Assembly (NCBI RefSeq): GCF_000577815.1
Contig: NZ_CBYM010000008.1
Span: 47,571 to 111,570 of the forward strand
Length of the DNA stretch: 64,000 nucleotides
From: Clostridium saudiense
GTDB taxonomy: Bacteria; Bacillota; Clostridia; Clostridiales; Clostridiaceae
Direction: 5' to 3'
Shown here piece by piece: positions 17,119 through 26,956 of the stretch. The position numbers were made by a program, and so were the translations under genes. How positions within the stretch are numbered: position 1 is the first letter of the stretch; the number at the start of each line of letters is the position of its first letter. The notes below the pieces were generated by a model. That model was not told the origin of the DNA. It saw only the letters and a program-made list of their open reading frames with translations, and did not search any database.

Positions 17119-18030
17119 ATGGAAAAATTAAATTATTCAATAAGTAATGAAGAACAGGGACAAAGAATAGATAAGTATTTATCATTGATGATAGAAGGAA
17201 AATCTAGATCATTCATTCAAGGTTTAATAGATGATAAGAAAGTTATGGCTAATGGAAAGGTTATAAAAAGCAACTATAAGTTAAAAAATAATGATGAGAT
17301 TACTGTAGAAATGCCGGATCCGATAGAACTAAATGTTGAACCAGAAGAAATGGATTTAGATATTATTTATGAAGATGAAGATGTTATAATAGTAAATAAG
17401 GCAAAAGGGGTTGTTGTTCATCCTGCTCCAGGAAATTATACTGGAACTTTAGTTAATGGAATATTACATCATTGCAGTGATTTATCAGGAATTAACGGTA
17501 TAATAAGACCTGGTATTGTACATAGAATTGATAAAGATACATCAGGAATACTTGTTATAGCTAAAAATGATGAGGCTCATAATAAATTAGCAGTTCAATT
17601 TAAGGATCATTCTATTAAGAGAGAGTATTATGCTTTAGTAGAAGGAAAGTTTAGTAGTACTACTGGAACTATTAATAAGCCTTTAGGAAGAGATAAAAAA
17701 GACAGAATAAAAATGGCTATTAATGAAGATGGTAAAAGAGCTGTTACTCATTATGAGGTTTTAGAGCAATATGATAAGGGGATATCATTAGTAAAATGTA
17801 CGCTAGAAACGGGGAGAACACATCAAATAAGAGTTCATATGGCTTCTATAGGTCATCCATTAGTAGGTGATTTAGTGTATGGATATAAAAGACAAAAATT
17901 TAATGTTGAAGGTCAAGTATTACATGCTAAAACTTTAGGGTTTATTCATCCAAGAACTAATGAATATATGGAATTTACATCAGAGTTGCCAGAGTATTTT
18001 AAAGAATTATTAAATAAACTGAATTCTTAA
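17119..18030 (+). CDS. rluD: RluA/RluD family pseudouridine synthase
   Basis: A 303-residue enzyme that converts uridine to pseudouridine, probably in 23S rRNA. An S4 domain opens the protein (QRIDKYLSLMIEGKSRSFIQ), and the catalytic motif HRIDKDTSGILV carries the nucleophilic Asp. Other family marks are VVHPAPGNYTGTLVNG, LGRDKKDRIKM and TGRTHQIRVHM. Length and S4-plus-catalytic architecture match the RluD subgroup (YlyB in Bacillus), which lies upstream of pyrR, as here. The exact target sites cannot be told from sequence. Confidence 0.93.
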   Translation: MEKLNYSISNEEQGQRIDKYLSLMIEGKSRSFIQGLIDDKKVMANGKVIKSNYKLKNNDEITVEMPDPIELNVEPEEMDLDIIYEDEDVIIVNKAKGVVVHPAPGNYTGTLVNGILHHCSDLSGINGIIRPGIVHRIDKDTSGILVIAKNDEAHNKLAVQFKDHSIKREYYALVEGKFSSTTGTINKPLGRDKKDRIKMAINEDGKRAVTHYEVLEQYDKGISLVKCTLETGRTHQIRVHMASIGHPLVGDLVYGYKRQKFNVEGQVLHAKTLGFIHPRTNEYMEFTSELPEYFKELLNKLNS

Positions 18031-18096
18031 ATTTATAAAGAAAGTTTTAGCTTTAAATTGAAGTTAAAATTTAATATCTGAAAATATATAAAGTAA

Positions 18097-18645
<549 letters not shown>

Positions 18646-18660
18646 AAGGAGACATAAATA

Positions 18661-19818
18661 ATGGAATATAATTTAGTAGCAACAACAACTTTTGGGCTGG
18701 AAGGAATAACAGCAAAAGAGTTAAAGGCATTAGGATATGAAGATTTAACAGTTGAAAATGGAAAGGTTCATTTTGAAGGGGATGAAATGGATATTGCAAT
18801 AGCTAATGTTCATTTAAGAACTGCAGATAGAATTTTTATTAAAATGGCAGAATTCGAAGCAAGAAGTTTTGAAGAATTATTCCAAGGAACTAAAGCTGTA
18901 AAATGGAGTGATATTATACCTGCAAATGGTGTTATGCACGTTGTAGGTAAATCTGTTAAGTCTACACTTTTTAGTGTTCCAGATTGTCAATCAATTGTTA
19001 AAAAAGCTATAGTAACAAGTATGAGCGAATCATATGGAGTATCTCATTTTTCTGAAGATGGACCAGTTTATAAGATAGAAGTATCAATTTTAAAGGATGT
19101 TGTAACTTTATCTATTGATACAAGTGGTGTAGGTCTTCACAAAAGAGGTTATAGAGAAGAAGCTGGTATTGCTCCATTAAAAGAAACATTAGCAGCTGCA
19201 TTAGTTTTAATATCAAGATGGAAAGAAGATTATACTTTAGTTGATCCATTTTGTGGTTCAGGAACTATTTTAATAGAAGCAGCAATGATAATGCAAAATA
19301 TAGCACCAGGTTTATTTAGAAACTTCGTAGCAGAAACTTGGCCAACTATAGGTTCAGAGGTATTTGAACAAGTAAAAGAAGGTGCAGAAAGATCTATTAA
19401 AAATAAGGATATAAAACTTATAGGTTATGATATAGATGGAAGAATGCTTAAGATTGCTAGAAGCAATTCACAAAAAGCTGGAGTTGCTAAATACATTGAA
19501 TTCCAAAAGAGAGATTTCAAACAATTCTCAAGTAGTGAGAAAAATGCATTTATTATAACAAATCCTCCATATGGTGAAAGACTAGGAGAGAAAAAAGAAG
19601 TAGAAGAGCTTTATAAGTATTTAGGTATGAATAAGAGAAAGCTTGATACTTGGGATTTCAATATACTAACTTCTTATGAAGGTTTTGAAGTACCATTTGG
19701 TAGAAAAGCTACGAAAAATAGAAAGCTTTATAATGGTAAATTAAAATGTTACTACTATCAATACTTTGATAATGAAAAGATAAAGAACAATGGAGATATG
19801 GTTGTAAACCATATTTAA
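18661..19818 (+). CDS. THUMP-domain RNA N2-guanine methyltransferase (RlmL/YpsC type)
   Basis: A 385-residue SAM-dependent methyltransferase. The N-terminal THUMP RNA-binding domain covers about residues 45-160 (GTKAVKWSDIIPANG). The Rossmann methyltransferase part has VDPFCGSGTILIEAAM, IGYDIDGRMLKIARSNSQKAG and the catalytic NPPYGERLG. It corresponds to the N-terminal half of E. coli RlmL and to Bacillus YpsC, expected to modify a guanosine in 23S rRNA. It lies 15 bases after pyrR and ends at a terminator shared with the convergent rqcH gene. Confidence 0.9.
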   Translation: MEYNLVATTTFGLEGITAKELKALGYEDLTVENGKVHFEGDEMDIAIANVHLRTADRIFIKMAEFEARSFEELFQGTKAVKWSDIIPANGVMHVVGKSVKSTLFSVPDCQSIVKKAIVTSMSESYGVSHFSEDGPVYKIEVSILKDVVTLSIDTSGVGLHKRGYREEAGIAPLKETLAAALVLISRWKEDYTLVDPFCGSGTILIEAAMIMQNIAPGLFRNFVAETWPTIGSEVFEQVKEGAERSIKNKDIKLIGYDIDGRMLKIARSNSQKAGVAKYIEFQKRDFKQFSSSEKNAFIITNPPYGERLGEKKEVEELYKYLGMNKRKLDTWDFNILTSYEGFEVPFGRKATKNRKLYNGKLKCYYYQYFDNEKIKNNGDMVVNHI

Positions 19819-19846
19819 GGTAGTTAGAGTTAGAATAAAGAGAATG

Positions 19847-19881
19847 AAAAAGGTTAAATTGTAAAGCAATTTAACCTTTTT
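19847..19881. terminator. Bidirectional terminator between convergent genes
   Basis: A perfect 15-bp stem: AAAAAGGTTAAATTG (19847-19861), loop TAAAG, CAATTTAACCTTTTT (19867-19881). A and T runs on the two sides make it effective in both directions, ending both the methyltransferase and rqcH transcripts. Confidence 0.9.
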
Positions 19882-19884
19882 AAT

Positions 19885-21624
19885 CTATTTCTTTTCTAGA
19901 TTCAAACTTTTAATATCAGAAGGATCAACAGTCATTGTATAGTTTGTATGGTATATAACCATTCCAGGTTTAGCACCATTAGGCTTTTTTAAATTTTTTA
20001 CTAATGTGTAATCAACATCTACTTTTGAAGATTCTTTTGCTTTACTGTAATATGCAGCTAAAGTTGCAGCTTCTACTAAAGTATTATCAGGAACATCGTT
20101 AGAACAAACAATTACATGTGATCCAGGAATATTTTTAGTGTGAAGCCACATATGATTTTTGTTTGCAAACTTTAATGATAAATTATCATTTTGAATATTA
20201 TTTTTACCTACAAAAATGTCAATTCCGTCTGATGAGATATAGTGAAGCGGTTTTGATGGTTTTGCTTTTTTATTATTTTTACCATTAGCTTTTCTTTTTC
20301 TTACATAACCAGTTGAAATAAGTTCCTCTTTAATATCATCAATTTCAGTATAGCTTTCGCAATTTTCAATGTTAGTTAATACTGAGTTAAGATACTCTAA
20401 TTCATCACTATTTTTTTCTAATTGTTCAATAGCTGATTCCTCTGATTTTTTTAACTTATTATACTTTTTATAATAGCTTTGAACATTTTCAGATGGTGTT
20501 TTGTTTTCATCAAGTGGTATAGTTACCTCTTCACCATCTTCACTAAAGAAATTAACAGTAGTGAATGAACTATCACCTTTTTTAATACTATAGATATAGG
20601 AAGTTAATAAATCGCCTTTTATTTTGAAATCTTCTTTATCATTACATTTTTCTAAGACACTATTTAATTTATTTTCTTTCTTTAAACATCTTTCAATATT
20701 AGTAGTTACTAATTTTTGAAGATTTACAGAACGTCCTTTAATTCTTTCTTGTTTATCCTTTTCTAAATAGTATTTATCCATTAATTCATGAATATTATCA
20801 AATACTTGCGGTGTAAAATTATCCTCAAGTTGATCTAATGGAAGCATATAAAAGTCTACATAATTGCCATCTTTATCTTTGTATATAGTAAAGACTTCGT
20901 TATCAATCAAATCTTTTAAGAATTTAGATAAAAATATGCTTATATTTTCTATTGAAAAATCATTATAAGTTTTATTATATTCCATAAATAAATGCTCAGA
21001 TAATGGTTTGCTAATACCAGTAAAGCAAGAAACAAAGAAATTTTTGTTAAAAGTTATAGAATTATTATTCACAAACTCTTGCAAAGTGGTATTATTATAA
21101 GAGAAAGGATTAATTTTAGTTGATTTTGGAGGAAGTTTGTAAGTTATTCCTGGATACAAAACTCTAAAACTATTCATTGAAGGAGAAATATGTTTTATAC
21201 ACTCCATAATTTTATTATCTCTTTCTCTTACTAAAGTAATATTACTATGTCTACCCATTATTTCTACTATTAATGTGTAGATACTATTAAAACCAAGTTC
21301 ATCAGATGATTCAATAAGGAATTTTACAATTCTATCACCTTCAAGTTGGACAATATCAATTATTTTACCACCGATTAAATATTTTCTAAGAACCATTGTA
21401 AACATAGGAGCCTGCAAAGGGTTAGCTTTTATAACTTCTGTTAAGTTAAACCTTGGATATTTTGGTGAAGCAGATACTAAAAGTTTAAGATTCTTTCTTT
21501 CTTTTCGTAAAGTTATTATAATTTCATCTTTTTCAGGCTGATTAATTTTATCAATTTTAGAATTTAATATTGATTTTTTTAAATCTTCAACTAAACTATA
21601 TAAGTAGATACCGTCTATTGCCAT
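19885..21624 (-). CDS. rqcH: Ribosome quality control protein RqcH (NFACT family, FbpA/Rqc2)
   Basis: A 579-residue NFACT protein, the bacterial Rqc2 homologue. On obstructed 50S subunits it recruits tRNA-Ala and drives alanine tailing of stalled peptides; members were earlier called fibronectin-binding proteins. The NFACT-N domain opens MAIDGIYLYSLVEDLKK and includes SPKYPRFNLTE; coiled coils lie around residues 370-430, and the C-terminal NFACT-R domain has DIFVGKNNIQNDNLSLKFAN, then HMWLHTKNIPGSHV. The start is placed at the fourth in-frame residue, an ATG eight bases after AAAGG; ATG 21633 abuts that site. It reads against its neighbours and diverges from dapF. Confidence 0.93.
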   Translation of the reverse strand: MAIDGIYLYSLVEDLKKSILNSKIDKINQPEKDEIIITLRKERKNLKLLVSASPKYPRFNLTEVIKANPLQAPMFTMVLRKYLIGGKIIDIVQLEGDRIVKFLIESSDELGFNSIYTLIVEIMGRHSNITLVRERDNKIMECIKHISPSMNSFRVLYPGITYKLPPKSTKINPFSYNNTTLQEFVNNNSITFNKNFFVSCFTGISKPLSEHLFMEYNKTYNDFSIENISIFLSKFLKDLIDNEVFTIYKDKDGNYVDFYMLPLDQLEDNFTPQVFDNIHELMDKYYLEKDKQERIKGRSVNLQKLVTTNIERCLKKENKLNSVLEKCNDKEDFKIKGDLLTSYIYSIKKGDSSFTTVNFFSEDGEEVTIPLDENKTPSENVQSYYKKYNKLKKSEESAIEQLEKNSDELEYLNSVLTNIENCESYTEIDDIKEELISTGYVRKRKANGKNNKKAKPSKPLHYISSDGIDIFVGKNNIQNDNLSLKFANKNHMWLHTKNIPGSHVIVCSNDVPDNTLVEAATLAAYYSKAKESSKVDVDYTLVKNLKKPNGAKPGMVIYHTNYTMTVDPSDIKSLNLEKK

Positions 21625-21713
21625 AAATTTCATCCTTTCTTTAGTATTAATTAAAGTAAGTATATCATTATTTTTTGTAATAGTAAAACGGTTAAATAAA
21701 GGAGGCAGATATT

Positions 21714-22532
21714 ATGAAGTTTACAAAAATGCACGGAACAGGCAATGATTTTATATTTTTATTAGATTTAGATAATAAGTATATTGGACAAGAAGAAAGT
21801 TTAGCAAAAAAACTTTGTCATAGAAGATTTGGTATAGGAGCAGATGGAGTAGTTCTTGTAAGAAAATCTGATATTGCTGATATAAAAATGGTAATAATAA
21901 ATAGTGATGGTTCATGGGCAAATATGTGTGGAAATGCTATAAGATGCTTTGGAAAATATGTTTATGAAAGAAATATTGTATCAAAAGATTTAATATCTGT
22001 TGAAACTGGAGATGGAGTTAAAAAACTGAATCTTACAATAAATAATGGCACTGTAGATGGTGTTAAAGTATATATGGGTGAAATATCTTTTGATGGTTCA
22101 TTAGTTCCGTTAAAGAATAAATCACAATTAATAAATGAAGAAATAAATGTTAACGGTAAAAAATATAATGCATCAGCTCTTTTAGTAGGCGTACCACATA
22201 CTGTCATATTTGAAGATGATGAAAACTATGATGTTAGTGAAGGGAAATATATTGAAAAGTTTGAACTTTTTGAAGAAGGAACAAACGTAAATTTCGTTAA
22301 AGTTGTAGACGATGAAAATATAATAGTAAGAACATGGGAAAGAGGTGCTGGAGCAACTTATTCTTGTGGAACAGGATGTTCAGCATCAGTTGTTGTATGT
22401 AATAAATTAAATTTAACAAAAGAAAAAGTAAATGTAAAAGTACCTGGAGGTGAGTTAAGAATAGAAATTGAAGGCAATTCAATTTATATGATTGGAGATG
22501 CAAACTTTATTTGTGATGGAATAGTGTATTAA
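21714..22532 (+). CDS. dapF: Diaminopimelate epimerase
   Basis: A 272-residue PLP-independent epimerase that converts LL- to meso-diaminopimelate for lysine and peptidoglycan. It begins MKFTKMHGTGNDFIF, the family start. The two catalytic cysteines are Cys72 in NMCGNAIR and Cys218 in SCGTGCSASV, each inside its hallmark motif, and GAGATYSCGTGC and VKVPGGELRIE complete the pattern. AAGGAGG precedes the ATG. It diverges from rqcH across about 85 bases and is followed 17 bases later by a lipoprotein gene that may be co-transcribed. Confidence 0.97.
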   Translation: MKFTKMHGTGNDFIFLLDLDNKYIGQEESLAKKLCHRRFGIGADGVVLVRKSDIADIKMVIINSDGSWANMCGNAIRCFGKYVYERNIVSKDLISVETGDGVKKLNLTINNGTVDGVKVYMGEISFDGSLVPLKNKSQLINEEINVNGKKYNASALLVGVPHTVIFEDDENYDVSEGKYIEKFELFEEGTNVNFVKVVDDENIIVRTWERGAGATYSCGTGCSASVVVCNKLNLTKEKVNVKVPGGELRIEIEGNSIYMIGDANFICDGIVY

Positions 22533-22549
22533 AAAATGAGGAAAAATAA

Positions 22550-23545
22550 ATGACTAAAAAAATATATATAAAATTATTAGTAGTATTTCAAGTTGTAGTA
22601 TTAGGTTTTATACTTATTGGTTGCAATAAAAACGAAGAAGAAAATAAAGAAAGCATTATAATAAATAAAGGGGCATTTGTTGATGAAGGAAATGATTATG
22701 AAACCTTTAATATAAATGATGAAGGAAAATATGAGCTAATTGATACTGAAGGTAAAATAATTAATAACTATAATTTATCATCTAATACTTATACTTTCTT
22801 CAAGGATAATAGTTTTTATGTTAATTATAATTCAGAAGATATTAAGATTGAACATGATAATATTTTAGGTTTGAAAATATCGCCAGATGGAAACTATGTT
22901 TTTTATTTTATTAATGATGAATATCTTGTTCCTGCAGTTATGAGGCTTAATGATAAAAAAGAAATTTTATTAGAAAATAATGCTGTTATTTCTGGTCAGT
23001 TTATTGATTGGATCACTGATAAAAAATTAGCTTTTTATGGAGTAGATACAGTAAATAAATTGTCAGGGATATTTACATATGATATTGAAAGCAATTCTGA
23101 AGAAAATCTTTATAAAATTAATAATGGATTTGTAAAGTTTTTAAAACATATTAAAGATGGAGTTGCACTTGTAGAAGAACATTATGAAGAAAGTACAATG
23201 CTTAAGATAGTTAATATCGATGGGACTATAAGTGAGGTTTCTGATGAAGTTATAGATGTTAATGATATTGAAGAGGTTAATGGAAACATATATTTATTAG
23301 GAAGAGTAAAAAATAATAATTTTTCTATTTATGAAATCAATAATGATGAATTAAAAAGACTTGTATTTGATTTTCCAAATACATTATATGTAGAAAAAGG
23401 ATTATCCGTTAATGATAAAGGAGAAATTTTATTTGTAGGTGGAAGTGGAACAAGTAAAAATGAGCATCTTTATAAATATGCAGAAGGAACTGTTACTTTA
23501 GTTGACGATAGTCTTAAAACATGTGATTTTATAAATATTGAGTAA
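22550..23545 (+). CDS. Predicted lipoprotein of unknown function
   Basis: A 331-residue exported protein. The N-terminus is a lipoprotein signal peptide (basic MTKKIYIK, hydrophobic core, lipobox LIGC with Cys about residue 25). The mature part is rich in Asn, Asp, Glu and Lys and shows repeated strand-like units such as GLKISPDGNYVFYFINDE and GLSVNDKGEILFVGGSG, which suggests a beta-propeller similar to TolB/WD40-like folds; this is an inference. It sits between dapF and the pilus operon, but a strong terminator separates it from the latter. Confidence 0.75.
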   Translation: MTKKIYIKLLVVFQVVVLGFILIGCNKNEEENKESIIINKGAFVDEGNDYETFNINDEGKYELIDTEGKIINNYNLSSNTYTFFKDNSFYVNYNSEDIKIEHDNILGLKISPDGNYVFYFINDEYLVPAVMRLNDKKEILLENNAVISGQFIDWITDKKLAFYGVDTVNKLSGIFTYDIESNSEENLYKINNGFVKFLKHIKDGVALVEEHYEESTMLKIVNIDGTISEVSDEVIDVNDIEEVNGNIYLLGRVKNNNFSIYEINNDELKRLVFDFPNTLYVEKGLSVNDKGEILFVGGSGTSKNEHLYKYAEGTVTLVDDSLKTCDFINIE

Positions 23546-23582
23546 ATAAGAGTTTAGAGTTATTCTAAATTCTTATTTTTTT
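23545..23582 (+). terminator. Terminator after the lipoprotein gene
   Basis: AATAAGAGTTTAGA (23545-23558) pairs with TCTAAATTCTTATT (23564-23577) with one G-U, followed by a T run. It separates dapF-lipoprotein from the pilus operon. Confidence 0.85.
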
Positions 23583-23618
23583 GTGAAAAATCACAAAATT
23601 TTTGTTGAAATAAACAAA
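23579..23618. promoter_or_regulatory. Two dyads upstream of the pilus/ComG-like operon
   Basis: TTTTGTGA-AAAA-TCACAAAA (23579-23598) is a perfect palindrome containing TGTGA-N4-TCACA, similar in form to CRP/FNR-family sites. It is followed directly by TTTGTT-N6-AACAAA (23601-23618). Both lie just upstream of a candidate extended -10 promoter. Confidence 0.5.
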
Positions 23619-23630
23619 GAAATGAATTTT

Positions 23631-23639
23631 TGGTATATA
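23631..23639 (+). promoter_or_regulatory. Candidate extended -10 promoter for the pilus operon
   Basis: TGGTATATA (TGn plus TATATA) lies about 30 bases before the ATPase start, with no good -35 box at 17 bases. An extended -10 with a poor -35 would be consistent with activator dependence. Confidence 0.4.
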
Positions 23640-23668
23640 AAAAGCATTCATGGTGAGTTTTATAAAGG

Positions 23669-25066
23669 ATGAAAGAAACAATCTATAATAATTTATTAAA
23701 AAATATTAATATTACAGTTGCTAGAAAAATTAATGAACAAAAAGCTAAAATCTTTAATGCAATTCCCTTTAAAGAAAATGAAAAGGAGGTTTATGTTTAT
23801 TGTAGTGAGGTAAATAAAAAGGTTGAAGAGGATATGCTTTTCATTTTTAGAAAAAAAGTTATTTTAATTTTAATTAAGAAGGAAGAAATTCAGTATCTTA
23901 TTAAAATAGCATATTTAGGCCAGAAAAAAGAAGCATATGACATAATTATTAAAGAAGCCATTAAACTTAATGTATCTGATATACATTATGAACCATATAA
24001 GGATTATGTAGTAGTAAGATTTAGAATTGATGGATTATTGAGGTCTATGTATATTTTTAATAAAGAAGAATATCAATTAATTTTATCAAAAATAAAGTTG
24101 AATTCTAATATTGATATAACTGAAAAAAGAAAACCACAGGATGGTAAAATTTCATTTGAGTACAATAAGAAAAGTTATGATTTAAGAATTAGTACAATGC
24201 CAGCTGTTTTTGGTGAAAAGGTTGTCATAAGAATTTTATATGGAAATGGATTTAATTATTCAATAGATAAGCTTAACTTAACGGCTGAACAAAAAGATAA
24301 GTTAAAATATATTATGAAAGTTAATTCAGGCCTTATTATTGTTAATGGACCTACGGGTTCAGGTAAATCAACAACTTTATATAGTATATTGCAGGAGTTA
24401 AATAAAGATGAAGTTAATATATCAAGCTTAGAAGATCCTATAGAAGCAATTATTCCAGGAATAAATCAAATGAATTTAAATAAAACTTTAAATATTGGCT
24501 TTGCAGAAGGTTTAAGGTGTTTTTTAAGACAGGATCCAGATATTATCATGATAGGTGAAATAAGAGATGAGGAAACTGCGGAAATGGCTGTTAGGGCATC
24601 TTTAACAGGACATAAGGTTTATTCTACAATACATACACGGGATCCAAGAGAAGTTTATTTTAGACTTGAAGATATGAAGGTTGAAAAATATTTAATAAGG
24701 GATTCATTAGTTGGAATAGTATCTCAAAGACTTATTAGGTTATTATGTGATAATTGTAAAACTATAATTGATGAAAAAAATATTGATGGAAAAGTAATTA
24801 AACTTTATGAAAAGTGTGGATGTAATGAATGTAATTTTACTGGATATAAAGGTCGATCATTAGTTGCTGCAATACATGTCATTGATAATGAGATGAAAGA
24901 GAAAATAAAAAATATAAATAATGATAATAGTCTTCTTTCGAATTTAGAAATGATTAAAAACTTAAAAGCTCTATTGATTAATGGGAATATTTCATTGTTA
25001 GATTATGAAAACTTTATTGAAGTGGAGGGATTAAGTTTTGAATTCAAAAAAGAAAGTAAGCTATAA
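23669..25066 (+). CDS. Type IV pilus/ComG-type assembly ATPase (GspE/PilB family)
   Basis: A 465-residue hexameric secretion ATPase that powers pilin polymerisation at the cytoplasmic membrane face. Visible motifs: N2-type region DIHYEPYKDYVVVRFRIDG, Walker A GPTGSGKSTTLYS (Lys233), Asp box SSLEDPIEAII, Walker B DPDIIMIGEIRDEETAEMA, His box STIHTRDP, and a zinc-binding tetracysteine (CDNCK, later CNECNFTGYKGR). It is shorter than PilB and longer than ComGA, lacking a full N1 domain. The start has AAAGG directly adjacent and is weak, so initiation may be inefficient. First gene of a nine-gene operon. Confidence 0.92.
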   Translation: MKETIYNNLLKNINITVARKINEQKAKIFNAIPFKENEKEVYVYCSEVNKKVEEDMLFIFRKKVILILIKKEEIQYLIKIAYLGQKKEAYDIIIKEAIKLNVSDIHYEPYKDYVVVRFRIDGLLRSMYIFNKEEYQLILSKIKLNSNIDITEKRKPQDGKISFEYNKKSYDLRISTMPAVFGEKVVIRILYGNGFNYSIDKLNLTAEQKDKLKYIMKVNSGLIIVNGPTGSGKSTTLYSILQELNKDEVNISSLEDPIEAIIPGINQMNLNKTLNIGFAEGLRCFLRQDPDIIMIGEIRDEETAEMAVRASLTGHKVYSTIHTRDPREVYFRLEDMKVEKYLIRDSLVGIVSQRLIRLLCDNCKTIIDEKNIDGKVIKLYEKCGCNECNFTGYKGRSLVAAIHVIDNEMKEKIKNINNDNSLLSNLEMIKNLKALLINGNISLLDYENFIEVEGLSFEFKKESKL

Positions 25067-26069
25067 AGATTTAGCATTAATTGCAGGTAATATTTCTAAA
25101 TTATACGAAGAAGGTATTCAGCTATTACATATATTTTCATTATTAGATGAATTACCACTAAAGAAAGAATATAAGATGCTTCTTAAGGAAATGGAAATCA
25201 TAATAAGAGATGGAGGAACCTTAAGAAAAGCTTTTAGTAAAGGGGAAGGCTTAATACCAATATTTTTTCTTTCTATGGTTGGGATAGGAGAAAGAACTGG
25301 GAGAATTGTTTATGTGTTGAAGGGATTAGAAATGTACTACAATAAGCTACAATATATAAATAAAACAATTATAAATTCAATAACATATCCCTTAATTTTA
25401 ATGATTGCTTTAATTATATTAGGTTTTTTTGTTTTGTTTTTCTTTATTCCTAGTATGGCTAATATCTATGGTGCTATGGGGAAAGATATACCAGATATTT
25501 ATTTAAAAATAATTTCTATGAAGAAATTTGTTTTTAGGAATCCAATTTTAATAATACTTCAAGTAATGATTTGGGGGATAATCGCACCAATATTCATATT
25601 TAATATTTTTCTTAGAAAGAGTTTTTATTATTATATAGAGAAAATTCAGGTTTATAATTTGTTTAATGAATATATAACTATTGTTCTTATGTCAGTAGTT
25701 ATTAATAGTGGTATTAATATCGCTATAGGTTTGGAATATTGTTGTGAAGGAGAGTTAAATGAAAAGATAACTAAAGTCTTAAGAAAGATAAATGATGATA
25801 TAAAAAATGGAAAAGTATTATCAGAATCTATGAATGAAACGATGATGTTTTCTAAATATACATTAGCTCATATAAAATTAGGGGAAGAATGTGGTTCTTT
25901 AGATAAGAGGCTTATTATATTAGAAACAGAAATATTTAATAACTTAAACGATAAAATTAGTAAAATAACTGTATTAGTCCAGCCTTTATTAATATTAACT
26001 ATAGGAATAATCATATTAAGTTTTATTATAAAATTTGTAGTTCCCCTCTTAGATATTGTTTTAATTTAA
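25038..26069 (+). CDS. Inner-membrane platform protein (GspF/PilC/ComGB family)
   Basis: A 343-residue polytopic protein with two GspF domains. The first carries FLSMVGIGERTGRIVYVLKG, and the second HIKLGEECGSLDKRL, the paired G-E-x-(T/S)-G motif typical of the family. Membrane spans follow each domain, with a final one near the C-terminus. The platform couples the ATPase to pilin extraction. The start is TTG, nine bases after GGAGGG, inside the last codons of the ATPase gene (29-base overlap), which suggests translational coupling. Confidence 0.9.
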   Translation: MNSKKKVSYKDLALIAGNISKLYEEGIQLLHIFSLLDELPLKKEYKMLLKEMEIIIRDGGTLRKAFSKGEGLIPIFFLSMVGIGERTGRIVYVLKGLEMYYNKLQYINKTIINSITYPLILMIALIILGFFVLFFFIPSMANIYGAMGKDIPDIYLKIISMKKFVFRNPILIILQVMIWGIIAPIFIFNIFLRKSFYYYIEKIQVYNLFNEYITIVLMSVVINSGINIAIGLEYCCEGELNEKITKVLRKINDDIKNGKVLSESMNETMMFSKYTLAHIKLGEECGSLDKRLIILETEIFNNLNDKISKITVLVQPLLILTIGIIILSFIIKFVVPLLDIVLI

Positions 26070-26080
26070 GGAGTTTTTTT

Positions 26081-26518
26081 ATGAAAAAGGGTTATACATT
26101 AATAGAATTAATAATTGTAATAGCAATAATTTCAGTATTGTTACTACCAACTATAAATATAGCCAATTCTATTAATAGCACAATAAATAGGGCTGAAGCA
26201 ATTGGTTTTTGTAATGAACTAAGCAATATGATAAGTTATGCAAAGTTTTACTGTGTTAAAAATGCTAGTTATGGTGAAATTGAAATTAATAAGAGTGTTG
26301 GTACTGTAAATTTTAAAGATAAAAAACAAGGGGGAAAAATAATAAAAAGTATATATTTAAATAGTAAGTGTAAATTTTTAACTGTATATATTTTGAAGAT
26401 TAACAATTTAGGACATATAGATTCTGATACAATTCAAATTTTAGATGGTAACGGTAATATTCATAAAATAGCAATAGCAACTGGAGTTGATACAGTAAAT
26501 ATATATGAGGGTAATTAG
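26081..26518 (+). CDS. Prepilin (type IV pilin-like/GspG-GspH/ComGC-like)
   Basis: A 145-residue protein with a class III signal sequence, MKKGYTLIELIIVIAIISVL: short basic leader, cleavage after Gly4, Glu5 of the mature protein and a hydrophobic helix. This is the best-formed prepilin of the four and has the strongest ribosome binding site (AAGGAG), so it is the likely main pilin or pseudopilin. The C-terminal domain contains several cysteines but I cannot pair them with confidence. No prepilin peptidase gene is in the window, so processing must depend on one elsewhere. Confidence 0.85.
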   Translation: MKKGYTLIELIIVIAIISVLLLPTINIANSINSTINRAEAIGFCNELSNMISYAKFYCVKNASYGEIEINKSVGTVNFKDKKQGGKIIKSIYLNSKCKFLTVYILKINNLGHIDSDTIQILDGNGNIHKIAIATGVDTVNIYEGN

Positions 26519-26521
26519 ATA

Positions 26522-26956
26522 ATGAGCAAGAAAAAGGGTAGTACATTAATAGAAACTATTGTTGCAGTGAATATTATAATGATGATGTTTTTAGTTGTTA
26601 CCATGTTAATTGCAAGCAATAGAGCTAATTATTATAAAAGGAGAAAGATAGAAGAAGCAAGTAGAGTAGTATATTGTATCATGCAAGAAATAAAATATAA
26701 TATATCAATGAATGAAATAATAGATGAAAATGAAATAGAATATCTTTCGTTAAGATATGATGAGGATATTTTGAAAAATTTGACTACAAAATCATTAACT
26801 AGTATGGATTTTGGAAGTGATATATTTATTTTTATCAATAAAAAAAGTGATAATGAAGAAATCTTAGAGGTTAAAATAGAAGTTTATCTTGAAAATGATA
26901 TTGATAAATTAGAAAAGAGCTTTTTAAAGTATAAATGGATGGAGTATTATGAGTAA
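26522..26956 (+). CDS. Minor prepilin-like protein
   Basis: A 144-residue protein with a class III signal peptide, KKKGSTLIETIVAVNIIMMM, cleaved after Gly and with Glu at mature position 5. The rest is a small charged domain without a recognised signature. By position it corresponds to minor pilins such as PilV/GspI or ComGD. It starts three bases after the previous gene and overlaps the next by eight bases, so it is part of the same polycistronic unit. The ribosome binding site is weak, as expected for a minor component translated by coupling. Confidence 0.8.
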   Translation: MSKKKGSTLIETIVAVNIIMMMFLVVTMLIASNRANYYKRRKIEEASRVVYCIMQEIKYNISMNEIIDENEIEYLSLRYDEDILKNLTTKSLTSMDFGSDIFIFINKKSDNEEILEVKIEVYLENDIDKLEKSFLKYKWMEYYE

